Of a stretch of 7,228 nt of DNA, positions 1-7,001 are shown piece by piece; within the stretch, counting starts at the first letter, position 1, and each line of letters begins with the position of its first letter. The notes beneath the pieces are model-generated. The model was not told where the DNA came from, searched no databases, and saw nothing but the letters and a program-made list of their open reading frames with translations. The stretch spans positions 1 to 7,228 of the forward strand of contig CAAGIU010000498.1 in NCBI GenBank assembly GCA_900770015.1. The letters run 5' to 3'. The position numbers and the translations under genes are program-made. This stretch comes from an uncultured Oscillospiraceae bacterium. GTDB taxonomy: Bacteria > Bacillota_A > Clostridia > Oscillospirales > Oscillospiraceae.

Positions 1-3000
1 ACTTGGCGGAGCCGTCGGGCTCGTCGCCGCCGGAGAAGCCGCCGGGCAGGAAGATCATCTGGGCCTGGGCGGCCTTCTTTGCGAAGTCCTCCACGCTGCG
101 CTGGACATCGGCGGCGGTGAGGTTGCGGATCACGGCGATCTCGGCATCAGCACCGGCGTCCATCATGGCCCGGGCGGAGTCATACTCGCAGTTGGTGCCG
201 GGGAACACGGGAATCAGCACCCTGGGACGGGCCACCTTGACGGCGGGAGCGGGGTACTTCTTTGCGTTGTAGTGGAAGGCGGGAACCGTCTCTGCTTCGG
301 TGACCTTGGTGGGATAGACCTTGGCCAGGGTAGCTTCGTTCAGGCTCCGCAGCTCCTCAATGGAGGCAGTGTCGCCGTTCAGATCGATGACGGGAGCCTC
401 AGTGGTGTAGCCGATCTTGGTGGCGCAGTTTGCGTATACGCTCTCGGACAGCTCGGCGATGATGCAGGCATAGCCCGTGGTATAGAAATCGGTGAAGTTC
501 TCTGCCTTGAAGCCGACGTTGTTGCCAAAGCTCATCTTCATGACAGCCTCAGCGGCACCGTTCTCCACAGCCCATGCAGCGCAGACCTTGCCCTGCTCAT
601 GCAGCGCGTGGAAGGTCTCCCATGCCGCCTTCACAGCCTCAGCGCTGTTGCCTGCGGGGGCGAACAGATAGACGGGATGGTTGGCGGCCTTGAACTCGGG
701 GGACAGGACCTTATCGGCATCCACAGGGGCAATGGCGAAGGAAATCACCGTGGGGGGCACGTCCTTATCCAGGAAGGAGCCGGACATGGAGTCCTTGCCG
801 CCGATGGCAGCAGCCCCCAGCTCCAGCTGGGCATCCAGCGCGCCCAGCAGGGCGGCGAAGGGCTTACCCCAGCGTGCAGGCTCATTGCGCAGCTTCTCAA
901 AGAACTCCTGCAGGGTCAGGTAGGCCTTGCGGTAGTCGGCACCGGCAGCCACCAGCTTTGCCATGGAGCTGTAGACGGCATCATGGGCGCCGGTGTAGGG
1001 GTCGATGCACATATTGTCGGGATCACAGCCCCAGGCCATGACGCTGGCCTGCCGGGTGTGCTGACCGGGCAGCACGGGGAACAGGGCGGCCATTGCCTGG
1101 GCGGGAGTGGTCTGGGTCTTGCCGCCGAAGGGCATCAGCACGGAGCCTGCGCCGATGGAGCCGTCGAAGCGCTCCACCAGGCCGCGGCGGCTGGCGGTCT
1201 TCAGAGAGGAAGCCATATCCCGCAGATCGGTATACACCGGCGCGTACAGCTTTTCCAGTTCCTTTTCGGCAACGCTGACCCGGGTGTGCTTCACGGCACC
1301 GTTGGTGTCCAGGAAATCACGGCTCAGGTTGGCAATCTCCTTGCCCTTCCACTCCATGACCATCCGGGCTTCCTCGGTGACCACGGCAACGCGGTAGGCC
1401 TCCAGGTTCTCCGCCTGGGCGGCCTCGATGAACCTGTCGGCATCCTCGGGGGCCACCACCACGGCCATACGCTCCTGGGATTCGGAGATGGCAAGCTCGG
1501 TGCCGTCCAGACCCTCGTACTTCTTGCGGACGGCGTCCAGATCGATGCGCAGACCGGCAGCCAGCTCACCGATGGCCACGGAAACGCCGCCGGCGCCAAA
1601 GTCGTTGCAGCGCTTGATGAGGCGGGTGACCTCGCCGTTGCGGAACAGACGCTGGATCTTCCGCTCCTCGGGGGCATTGCCCTTCTGGACCTCGGAGGCC
1701 ATGGTCTGCAGGGACTTCATATTGTGGCTCTTGGAGGAGCCGGTGGCGCCGCCGATGCCGTCACGACCGGTACGGCCGCCCAGCAGAACCACCACATCTC
1801 CGGGAGCGGGAACCTCCCGGCGGACATTGACGCTGGGGGCAGCCGCCACCACGGCGCCGCACTCCAGACGCTTGGCGATATAGCCCTCATGGTACAGCTC
1901 GGCAACGTGGCCGGTGGCCAGGCCGATCTGGTTGCCGTAGGAGGAGTAGCCTGCTGCTGCGGTGGTGGCCAGCTTTCTCTGGGGCAGCTTGCCGGGGGTG
2001 GTGTCCTTCAGGGAGACCCGGGGATCGCCGCCGCCGGTGACGCGCATTGCCTGATGGACATAGGCACGGCCGGACAGGGGGTCGCGGATACAGCCGCCGA
2101 TGCAGGTGGCCGCGCCGCCGAAGGGCTCAATCTCCGTGGGATGGTTGTGGGTCTCGTTCTTGAACATCAGCAGCCAGTCCTGCTCCTCACCGTCCACTGT
2201 GGCGTTCACGTGGATGGAGCAGGCGTTGATCTCCTCGCTCTCGTCCAGCTCGGGGAGCTGACCGCGCTTTTTCAGGGTCTTGGCGCCGATGGTGGCGATG
2301 TCCATCAGGGTCTGGGGCCGCTTGGCGGCCTTTTCTTCTCCGTAGACCTCCACCCGGGCATCCAGGTAGCGCCGGTAGGCGGCTGCCACATTGGGATCGG
2401 TGATCTCGGTTTCATCGATGTGGGTGGAGAAGGTGGTGTGGCGGCAGTGGTCGGACCAGTAGGTATCCACCACCCGCACCTCGGTGATGGTGGGGTCCCG
2501 GTGCTCGGTATCCCGGAAGTAGGTCTGCAGGAACTTCAGGTCGTCCAGATCCATGGCAAGGCCCAGCTTGTCCAGGAGCTTGCCCAGGGCGGCATCGGTC
2601 ATCTTGACGAAGCCCTTGACGGTGTCCACGGTCTCGGGAGCGGAATGCTGGATGGCCAGGGTCTCGGGCTTTTCCAGGGAAGCCTCTCTGGCTTCCACAG
2701 CGTTGATGACATACTTCTTGACGGCCTCCACGTCCTTCTTGGTCAGCTTGCCGTAGAGGGCATAGACCTTGGCGCTGCGGACGGTGGGGCGCTCGCCCTG
2801 GCTCTGGAGCTGGATGCACTGGGCGGCGGAGTCGGCCCGCTGGTCGAACTGACCGGGCAGGGGCTCCACTGCGAAGACCACATTGGCATCGGACAGGTCG
2901 ATCTCATCGGAGACGATGTCCAGCTGGGGCTCGGAGAAAACCGTGGTGCGGGCGTAGGCAAAGAGCTTTGCGTCGATTCCCTCCACATCATAGCGGTTCA

Positions 3001-3115
3001 GAATCCGGACATTTTCCATTTTCTTGATGCCCAGGAAAGAGCGGCAGTCGGAGAGCAGACCGGCGGCTTCGGGAGCCAGGCCCGGCTTCTTCTCAACAAA
3101 TACGCGATAAACCAT
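1..3115 (-). CDS. purL: Phosphoribosylformylglycinamidine synthase, single-chain PurL (partial, 3' end outside window)
   Basis: This is FGAM synthase, purine step 4: FGAR + glutamine + ATP gives FGAM, in the cytosol. It starts at ATG 3113-3115 (MVYRVFVEKKPG); 1038 codons are visible and the frame is still open at the edge. Visible features, in order: a PurS-like N-terminal region (about 1-150); the signature YWSDHCRHTTF at 219-229; the ATP-site motif FKNETHNHPT at 318-327; GGKDSM at 772-777 in the second AIR-synthase-like half; and a class I glutamine amidotransferase domain from about 964, with FPGTNCEYDS near 971-980 and PGGFSGGDEPDGSAK at 1024-1038. Large PurL proteins are about 1240-1300 residues, so roughly 200 are missing, including the GATase nucleophile Cys and the His/Glu that follow it. 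The landmark motifs all fall in one frame, so I see no frameshift. The GGGAGG ribosome binding site is about 12 nt from the ATG, slightly long. The gene follows purD by 23 bp. Identity is near certain; the missing end cannot be judged. Confidence 0.97.
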   Translation of the reverse strand, partial: MVYRVFVEKKPGLAPEAAGLLSDCRSFLGIKKMENVRILNRYDVEGIDAKLFAYARTTVFSEPQLDIVSDEIDLSDANVVFAVEPLPGQFDQRADSAAQCIQLQSQGERPTVRSAKVYALYGKLTKKDVEAVKKYVINAVEAREASLEKPETLAIQHSAPETVDTVKGFVKMTDAALGKLLDKLGLAMDLDDLKFLQTYFRDTEHRDPTITEVRVVDTYWSDHCRHTTFSTHIDETEITDPNVAAAYRRYLDARVEVYGEEKAAKRPQTLMDIATIGAKTLKKRGQLPELDESEEINACSIHVNATVDGEEQDWLLMFKNETHNHPTEIEPFGGAATCIGGCIRDPLSGRAYVHQAMRVTGGGDPRVSLKDTTPGKLPQRKLATTAAAGYSSYGNQIGLATGHVAELYHEGYIAKRLECGAVVAAAPSVNVRREVPAPGDVVVLLGGRTGRDGIGGATGSSKSHNMKSLQTMASEVQKGNAPEERKIQRLFRNGEVTRLIKRCNDFGAGGVSVAIGELAAGLRIDLDAVRKKYEGLDGTELAISESQERMAVVVAPEDADRFIEAAQAENLEAYRVAVVTEEARMVMEWKGKEIANLSRDFLDTNGAVKHTRVSVAEKELEKLYAPVYTDLRDMASSLKTASRRGLVERFDGSIGAGSVLMPFGGKTQTTPAQAMAALFPVLPGQHTRQASVMAWGCDPDNMCIDPYTGAHDAVYSSMAKLVAAGADYRKAYLTLQEFFEKLRNEPARWGKPFAALLGALDAQLELGAAAIGGKDSMSGSFLDKDVPPTVISFAIAPVDADKVLSPEFKAANHPVYLFAPAGNSAEAVKAAWETFHALHEQGKVCAAWAVENGAAEAVMKMSFGNNVGFKAENFTDFYTTGYACIIAELSESVYANCATKIGYTTEAPVIDLNGDTASIEELRSLNEATLAKVYPTKVTEAETVPAFHYNAKKYPAPAVKVARPRVLIPVFPGTNCEYDSARAMMDAGADAEIAVIRNLTAADVQRSVEDFAKKAAQAQMIFLPGGFSGGDEPDGSAK

Positions 3116-3138
3116 ATTCTGTATGTACCTCCCTGCGT

Positions 3139-4404
3139 TTACTGATTGGCCTGCATGGCGCGGCGGCCGATGTCGCTTCTGCGGTAGGAATTTTCAAACC
3201 GGACGCCGTCGCTGAGCCGGTAGGCCTCCCGGATGGCGTCCTCCAGGGTGTCGGCAATGGCGGTGGTGCCGGTGACGCGGCCGCCGGAGGTGACGAGCTT
3301 TCCGTCGGAGATCTTGGCGCCGGCGACGAAGGTTGCCTTCCGGGCCTCCTCGGTCATGGTGATCTCAAAGCCCTTCTGATACGCGGTGGGATAGCCCTTG
3401 GAGGCCAGAATGACGCAGCAGGCGTACCGATCCGCAAATTTCACTTCGGTCTCGGCCAGGGTGCCGTTGGTGGTGGCCTGCATAATGGTCAGCAGGTCGC
3501 TTTCCAGCAGCGGCAGCACCACCTGGGTCTCGGGATCGCCGAAGCGGCAGTTGTACTCGATGACCTTGGGGCCGTCGGGGGTAATCATCAGGCCGAAGTA
3601 GAGGCAGCCTGTGAAGGTGCGGCCCTCGGCGTTCATGGCATCGATGGTGGGAAGGAAAATCTCCTTCATGCACCGCTCCGCCACGGCGTCGGTGTAGTAG
3701 GGGTTGGGAGCCACGGTGCCCATGCCGCCGGTGTTCAGGCCGGTGTCGTTGTCCCCTGAGCGCTTGTGGTCCATGGAGGAGACCATGGGCTTTACCACCT
3801 TGCCGTCGGTGAAGGCCAGGACGGAGACCTCGGGGCCTGTCAGGAATTCTTCGATGACGATGTGGTCACCGCTCTTGCCGAAGATCTTGTCCGCCATCAT
3901 GGACTTGACGGCGTCCTTGGCCTCATCCCGGGTCTGGGCGATGATGACGCCCTTGCCCAGCGCCAGGCCGTCGGCCTTGATGACGGTGGGGATGGGAGCG
4001 GTTTCCAGGTAAGCAAGTGCCGCCTCCATGTTGTCGAAGACTTCATAGCGCGCGGTGGGGATGCCGTACTTCTTCATCAGGTTCTTGGAGAACACCTTGC
4101 TGCCTTCGATGATGGCGGCATTGGCCCTGGGGCCGAAGCAGGGAATGCCTGCTTCGTTCAGGGCATCCACGGCGCCCAGCACCAGAGGATCGTCGGGAGC
4201 CACCACGGCATAGTCAATGGCGTTTTCCTTTGCAAAGTTCACGATGCCCGCAATGTCCGTGGCGCCGATGTTCACGCAGACCGCATCCTGGGCAATGCCG
4301 CCGTTACCGGGCAGGGCAAAAATTTCCGTGACGGAAGGATTCTTCTTCAAAGAGCGGATAATGGCGTGCTCACGACCACCACCGCCGACAACTAGCAGCT
4401 TCAA
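3139..4404 (-). CDS. purD: Phosphoribosylamine-glycine ligase (GAR synthetase)
   Basis: This ATP-grasp ligase performs purine step 2: phosphoribosylamine + glycine + ATP gives GAR. I take the start as TTG 4402-4404, giving 421 residues against about 420-430 for the family. Visible motifs are GGGGREHA at 7-14, PGNGGIAQ at 32-39, SKVFSKNLM at 102-110 opening the ATP-grasp region, VIKADGLALGKGV at 141-153, EEFLTGPEVSVLAF at 185-198, a DTGLNTGGMG loop at 220-229, and the metal/ATP-binding stretch EYNCRFGDPETQ at 283-294. The frame stays open upstream to another TTG at 4488. Those 28 extra codons fall inside the hairpin repeat, lack a usable ribosome binding site and precede the family's normal N-terminus, so I reject them. 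AGAAAGGG lies 10 nt before the chosen TTG. The gene follows the four-helix-bundle cassette and precedes purL by 23 bp. Confidence 0.96.
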   Translation of the reverse strand: MKLLVVGGGGREHAIIRSLKKNPSVTEIFALPGNGGIAQDAVCVNIGATDIAGIVNFAKENAIDYAVVAPDDPLVLGAVDALNEAGIPCFGPRANAAIIEGSKVFSKNLMKKYGIPTARYEVFDNMEAALAYLETAPIPTVIKADGLALGKGVIIAQTRDEAKDAVKSMMADKIFGKSGDHIVIEEFLTGPEVSVLAFTDGKVVKPMVSSMDHKRSGDNDTGLNTGGMGTVAPNPYYTDAVAERCMKEIFLPTIDAMNAEGRTFTGCLYFGLMITPDGPKVIEYNCRFGDPETQVVLPLLESDLLTIMQATTNGTLAETEVKFADRYACCVILASKGYPTAYQKGFEITMTEEARKATFVAGAKISDGKLVTSGGRVTGTTAIADTLEDAIREAYRLSDGVRFENSYRRSDIGRRAMQANQ

Positions 4405-4414
4405 TATACTCAAA

Positions 4415-4422
4415 CCCTTTCT
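4415..4422 (-). promoter_or_regulatory. purD ribosome binding site that sets a TTG start
   Basis: In transcript sense this reads AGAAAGGG, 10 nt before TTG 4402-4404. No ATG or GTG near the GGGGREHA motif can serve as a start, and the other nearby TTG (GGG TTTGAG) touches the site directly. The site also lies just after the repeat at 4428-4525. The repeat itself therefore does not overlap purD coding sequence if this start is right. Confidence 0.6.
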
Positions 4423-4427
4423 GTTTG

Positions 4428-4525
4428 GAGTGAAGAGTTGAGAGTGAAGAGTTGAGATAATTATGTTGTCTGCCAGAATTATCTTCAATCCTCAATTCTC
4501 AATCTTCACTCTCAAATCTTTACTC
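4428..4525. repeat. Heptad-repeat hairpin, copy A (four-helix gene / purD junction)
   Basis: This is an imperfect inverted repeat. The 23-bp arms at 4428-4450 and 4503-4525 differ at two positions and enclose a 52-nt centre that contains a further 7-bp pair (GATAATT/AATTATC). On the plus strand the left side contains two perfect tandem copies of GTGAAGAGTTGAGA (4430-4443 and 4444-4457), that is, alternating heptamers GTGAAGA and GTTGAGA. The transcript would fold into a long hairpin. No U tract follows it, so it is not a standard intrinsic terminator. The right arm contains the stop codon of the four-helix gene. The left arm is identical over 23 bp to the left arm of copy B. Confidence 0.9.
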
Positions 4526-4876
4526 TGATTTTAGTGTGTTTTTTGTTGTTGCGGAGAGGATACGGCGGATGGATTCGCAGTCTTTGTAAAGAGAAGCGAA
4601 TTCTTCGTCAGACAGGTAACCTGTTTCATGCAGAAGTTCCAACCAATACAGCGTTTCCGAACACTCTTTCAGCGCGATATATATTTTTGCAGCAAAGTCC
4701 TTACGGCTGCTTCCACAGCGCGCCTCAGCAATATTCGCCCCGATACTGGTTCCGCTGCGCAGTATCTGCTTCGACAGTACAAATTCACGATGATTCCCGG
4801 TTAAGTGGCGATATAGATTTACGATCCGCTTGGCAAAGGAAAAAGCCTTTTGGTAAGCAACACTCTCTTCCGACAT
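4520..4876 (-). CDS. Four-helix-bundle protein, 23S rRNA intervening-sequence (S23/IVP) family
   Basis: This is a 118-residue protein of unknown biochemical role. The family includes proteins encoded in 23S rRNA IVS elements and is structurally related to the Avd accessory protein of diversity-generating retroelements. It should fold into four helices, at about 5-25, 31-52, 58-86 and 90-113. The family hallmarks are LSKQILRSGTSIGANIAEA at 34-52 and IALKECSETLYWLELLHETGYL at about 67-88. I chose ATG 4874-4876 because GGGAGAG lies 8 nt upstream; a GTG three codons earlier (4885) has that site directly against it. The last codons (LKSE) and the TAA stop come from the edge of hairpin copy A. It shares the operon's strand, so it is probably cotranscribed with purH and purD, but nothing in it suggests a purine function. 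Its AT-richer composition suggests transfer. The family call is firm; the function is unknown. Confidence 0.93.
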   Translation of the reverse strand: MSEESVAYQKAFSFAKRIVNLYRHLTGNHREFVLSKQILRSGTSIGANIAEARCGSSRKDFAAKIYIALKECSETLYWLELLHETGYLSDEEFASLYKDCESIRRILSATTKNTLKSE

Positions 4877-4884
4877 TGGCTCCA

Positions 4885-4891
4885 CTCTCCC
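4885..4891 (-). promoter_or_regulatory. Ribosome binding site of the four-helix-bundle gene
   Basis: In transcript sense this reads GGGAGAG, 8 nt before ATG 4874-4876. This spacing favours that ATG over the in-frame GTG at 4883-4885, which overlaps the site. It is preceded by a short AT-rich spacer that separates it from hairpin copy B, so the gene has its own translation signal. Confidence 0.55.
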
Positions 4892-4904
4892 ATCTATATC
4901 TGTT

Positions 4905-4978
4905 GAGTGAAGAGTTGAGAGTGAAGATGTTTATGTTCTTCTGGAATATCTCCAATCTTCACTCTGAAATCTTCACTC
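4905..4978. repeat. Heptad-repeat hairpin, copy B (purH / four-helix gene junction)
   Basis: This is an imperfect inverted repeat with 23-bp arms at 4905-4927 and 4956-4978 (two mismatches) and a 28-nt loop containing the small palindrome GGAATATCTCC. The right arm is a 14-nt tandem of the CTTCACTCTGAAAT type. The left arm is identical to that of copy A over 23 bp. The centres are also related: TTATGTT then TCTG and AATATC/AATTATC occur in both. The hairpin begins four bases downstream of the purH stop codon in the transcript. No U tract follows, so it is probably not an intrinsic terminator. Confidence 0.9.
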
Positions 4979-4982
4979 TGAA

Positions 4983-6167
4983 TTAGTGGTGGAAGAGCCG
5001 CATGCCGGTGAAGGCCATGGCGATGTTGTTTTTATCGCACTCGGCGATGACCAGATCGTCACGGATGGAGCCGCCGGGCTGGGCGATGTACTTGACACCG
5101 GAGGCCACGCCGCGCTTGACGGAATCGGGGAAGGGGAAGAAGGCGTCGGAGCCCAGGGACACGGCGTCCCGGCTGTCCAGCCAAGCCCGTTTTTCTTCCG
5201 CGGTCAGGGGTTCGGGACGGACGGTGAAGTAGTTCTGCCAGATGCCCTCGGCGCACACATCCTCTTCGTTGCCGTTGATGTAGCCGTCGATGACGTTGTC
5301 TCTGCCGGGGCGGCCCAGGTCATCGCGGAAGGGAAGATTCAGGGTCTTGGGATGCTGGCGCAGGAACCAGGTGTCTGCCTTGGAGCCTGCCAGGCGGGTG
5401 CAGTGGACCCGGGACTGCTGGCCTGCGCCCACGCCGATGGCCTGGCCGTCATAGGCAAAACAGACGGAATTGCTCTGGGTGTACTTCAGGGTAATCAGGG
5501 AGATGACCAGGTCGATCTTTGCTTCTTCAGGAATCTCCTTGTTGGCGGTGACGATGTTCTCCAGCAGATGCTCGCCGATCTTGAAGTTGTTCCGGCCCTG
5601 CTGGAAGGTGACGCCGAAGACCTGCTTGGTCTCCTGCTCGGCGGGGACGTAGTTGGGGTCAATGGCAACCACATTGTAGCCGCCCTTACGCTTGGTCTTC
5701 AGAATTGCCAGGGCCTCGTCGGTATAGCCGGGGGCGATGACACCGTCGGAGACCTCCCGGGCAATGAGGGAGGCGGTCATGGCATCGCAGACATCGGACA
5801 GGGCAACCCAGTCGCCGAAGGAGCACAGACGGTCGGCACCCCGGGCACGGGCATAGGCGCAGGCCAGAGGATTCTCGTCCAGACCCTCCACATCGTCCAC
5901 GAAGCAGGCCTTCTTCAGGCTCTCGGGGAGCACCTTGCCCACGGCGGCGGAGGTGGGAGAGACATGCTTGAAGGAGGTGACGGCGCACAGGCCGGTGGCC
6001 TCCTTCAGCTCCTTGACCAGCTGCCAGGAGTTCAGGGCGTCCAGGAAATTGATGTAGCCGGGGCGTCCGTTCAGAATGGTGATGGGCAGGTCACTGCCGT
6101 CCGCCATATAGATGGAAGCAGGCTTCTGATTGGGATTACAGCCGTATTTCAGGGTAAAGTCCTTCAT
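4983..6167 (-). CDS. purH: AICAR transformylase, stand-alone (PurH C-terminal-domain type)
   Basis: This enzyme performs purine step 9: AICAR + 10-formyltetrahydrofolate gives FAICAR. It has 394 residues and corresponds to the transformylase part of bifunctional PurH (about 520 residues). It begins directly with KYGCNPNQ and has no N-terminal MGS-fold IMP cyclohydrolase domain. Visible motifs are SFKHVSPTSAA at 65-75, with the conserved Lys67-His68 pair; KYTQSNSV at 228-235; GAGQQSRVHCTR at 247-258; SDAFFPFPDS and YIAQPGGSIRD near the C-terminus; and a final MAFTGMRLFHH. The ATG at 6165-6167 has GTGAGG just upstream, overlapping the purO stop; the gap to purO is 8 bp, which suggests coupled translation. 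The missing cyclohydrolase is supplied by the upstream purO. The stop codon TAA (4983-4985) is followed almost at once by hairpin copy B. The symbol is by homology; no bifunctional PurH is implied. Confidence 0.95.
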   Translation of the reverse strand: MKDFTLKYGCNPNQKPASIYMADGSDLPITILNGRPGYINFLDALNSWQLVKELKEATGLCAVTSFKHVSPTSAAVGKVLPESLKKACFVDDVEGLDENPLACAYARARGADRLCSFGDWVALSDVCDAMTASLIAREVSDGVIAPGYTDEALAILKTKRKGGYNVVAIDPNYVPAEQETKQVFGVTFQQGRNNFKIGEHLLENIVTANKEIPEEAKIDLVISLITLKYTQSNSVCFAYDGQAIGVGAGQQSRVHCTRLAGSKADTWFLRQHPKTLNLPFRDDLGRPGRDNVIDGYINGNEEDVCAEGIWQNYFTVRPEPLTAEEKRAWLDSRDAVSLGSDAFFPFPDSVKRGVASGVKYIAQPGGSIRDDLVIAECDKNNIAMAFTGMRLFHH

Positions 6168-6175
6168 TTCTTACC

Positions 6176-6895
6176 TCACTTGTTCCGGTTGACCATGCGG
6201 CTCTCTTCTTCGCCGGTGGCCAGGTCGATATAGCGGACGTACAGGGAAATCTTGTTGTCCTCGTCCAGGGCATTCCAGATGTCGGTGGTGAAGGCATCGA
6301 TGTCACTGGGGATGGACACCCGCTCGGGCTCACCCTGGAAGGTGGGGATGGGGTTACCGTCGCAGACATAGGTGTGCAGGAAGTGGCCCAGACCAGCCTT
6401 GGAGCCGTAGCTGTAGGTGTAGCGGTTACAGAAGGAGCCTGCCTCGTCACCGGACTTCAGGATGCTCATCTGGTAGGAGAAGTCGCCGTCGGCAAAGGTC
6501 AGCAGTCCGCTGATTCTGGGGGTGAAGTTGGGGCCATCGGGCTCAAAGCAGCGCTGGGTCAGAGCATCGGAGAAGCTCTTGCCATCCTCCAGGCCCTTGT
6601 AGATGGTGTCGGTCTGGTCGCCGTTGGTGACGATCAGATTGTTTTTGAATTTGCGGATGGCGGCATAGATGATCAGACTGGGATCCTCCACCTTGCTGGC
6701 ATCAAAGGGCTCGGTATAGACCGCGCCGTCCTTCTCGGTGAAGACGCGGTTGCGGCTGTTGGCGCTGCGACCCATGATGAAATAGGCTGCCACAGCCTTC
6801 TTGCCGTCGGCGCTTTTGCCGATGACGATGCCGCGGCCGGGATAGCTGTTGCCGTACAGGCGGGTGGGCATGGATCTGACTTCGTAAACGTTCAT
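6176..6895 (-). CDS. purO: IMP cyclohydrolase, PurO type (PF07826-like)
   Basis: This enzyme performs purine step 10: ring closure of FAICAR to IMP, with loss of water. It has 239 residues. Visible stretches typical of the archaeal-type IMP cyclohydrolase family are NSYPGRGIVIG at 16-26 (conserved Arg21), YFIMGRSANSRNRVF at 38-52, AIRKFKNNLIVTNGDQTD at 79-96, and a C-terminal YVRYIDLATGEEE stretch. The start is ATG 6893-6895, with a strong GGAGG (6903-6907) 7 nt upstream. It is the first gene after the leader and is followed by the transformylase after 8 bp, so the consecutive steps 9 and 10 are paired. It is unrelated in fold to the PurH N-terminal domain, so this is a replacement by a non-homologous enzyme. 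The family is recognised from memory of the motifs; activity is inferred from context and family. Confidence 0.9.
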   Translation of the reverse strand: MNVYEVRSMPTRLYGNSYPGRGIVIGKSADGKKAVAAYFIMGRSANSRNRVFTEKDGAVYTEPFDASKVEDPSLIIYAAIRKFKNNLIVTNGDQTDTIYKGLEDGKSFSDALTQRCFEPDGPNFTPRISGLLTFADGDFSYQMSILKSGDEAGSFCNRYTYSYGSKAGLGHFLHTYVCDGNPIPTFQGEPERVSIPSDIDAFTTDIWNALDEDNKISLYVRYIDLATGEEESRMVNRNK

Positions 6896-6956
6896 TCTGA
6901 TTCCTCCGGGATTCAGTAGTAGTAATATTGTGTAATGTGCTTATCAGGTTAACTCA

Positions 6957-6972
6957 GCAAATCGGAATTTGC
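6957..6972 (-). promoter_or_regulatory. Short perfect inverted repeat in the purO leader (possible operator)
   Basis: GCAAAT and ATTTGC flank a 4-nt centre (CGGA on the plus strand), about 60 bp upstream of the purO start. It could be a repressor operator or a small RNA hairpin. It does not match the spacing of the enterobacterial PurR box and no U tract follows it. Its role is a guess. Confidence 0.25.
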
Positions 6973-7001
6973 AGAGCAGATTCTTGGGCAGGCCAATGTA
7001 G

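Larger units (their letters stand above)
4428..4978 (-). mobile_element. Candidate IVS-like cassette: two direct hairpin copies bracketing a four-helix-bundle gene
   Basis: Two hairpins of the same heptad family, in the same orientation, flank one small gene of the 23S rRNA intervening-sequence protein family. Copy A and copy B start 477 bp apart. Sample rows show the compositional break: 21/60 G+C at 4501-4560 and 24/60 at 4801-4860, against 38/60 at 5881-5940 in the adjacent purH. The unit interrupts an otherwise tightly packed purine operon without breaking any gene. It contains no transposase, reverse transcriptase or integrase. Family knowledge: related proteins are encoded in IVS elements of 23S rRNA, where flanking stems are cut by RNase III. 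That this unit moves, or once moved, is inference. It could also be a stable accessory gene with repeat-rich spacers. Confidence 0.5.

Noticed and set aside
272..3145. Very long open frame on the plus strand opposite purL
   Set aside because: It is antisense to an unmistakable PurL with all family motifs. GC-rich third-position bias keeps this frame open, and its product is a low-complexity Gly/Leu/His-rich string with no recognisable domain.
3766..4395. Plus-strand open frame opposite purD
   Set aside because: Antisense shadow of PurD, with no family resemblance and no plausible expression signals.
4428..4978. The two hairpins as intrinsic terminators
   Set aside because: Neither is followed by a U-rich tract in the direction of transcription, and essential downstream genes (purD, purL) have no evident promoter of their own.
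4986..6233. Long plus-strand open frame opposite the AICAR transformylase
   Set aside because: Same antisense artefact of codon bias. The minus strand encodes a full-length enzyme with its catalytic motifs and ribosome binding site.
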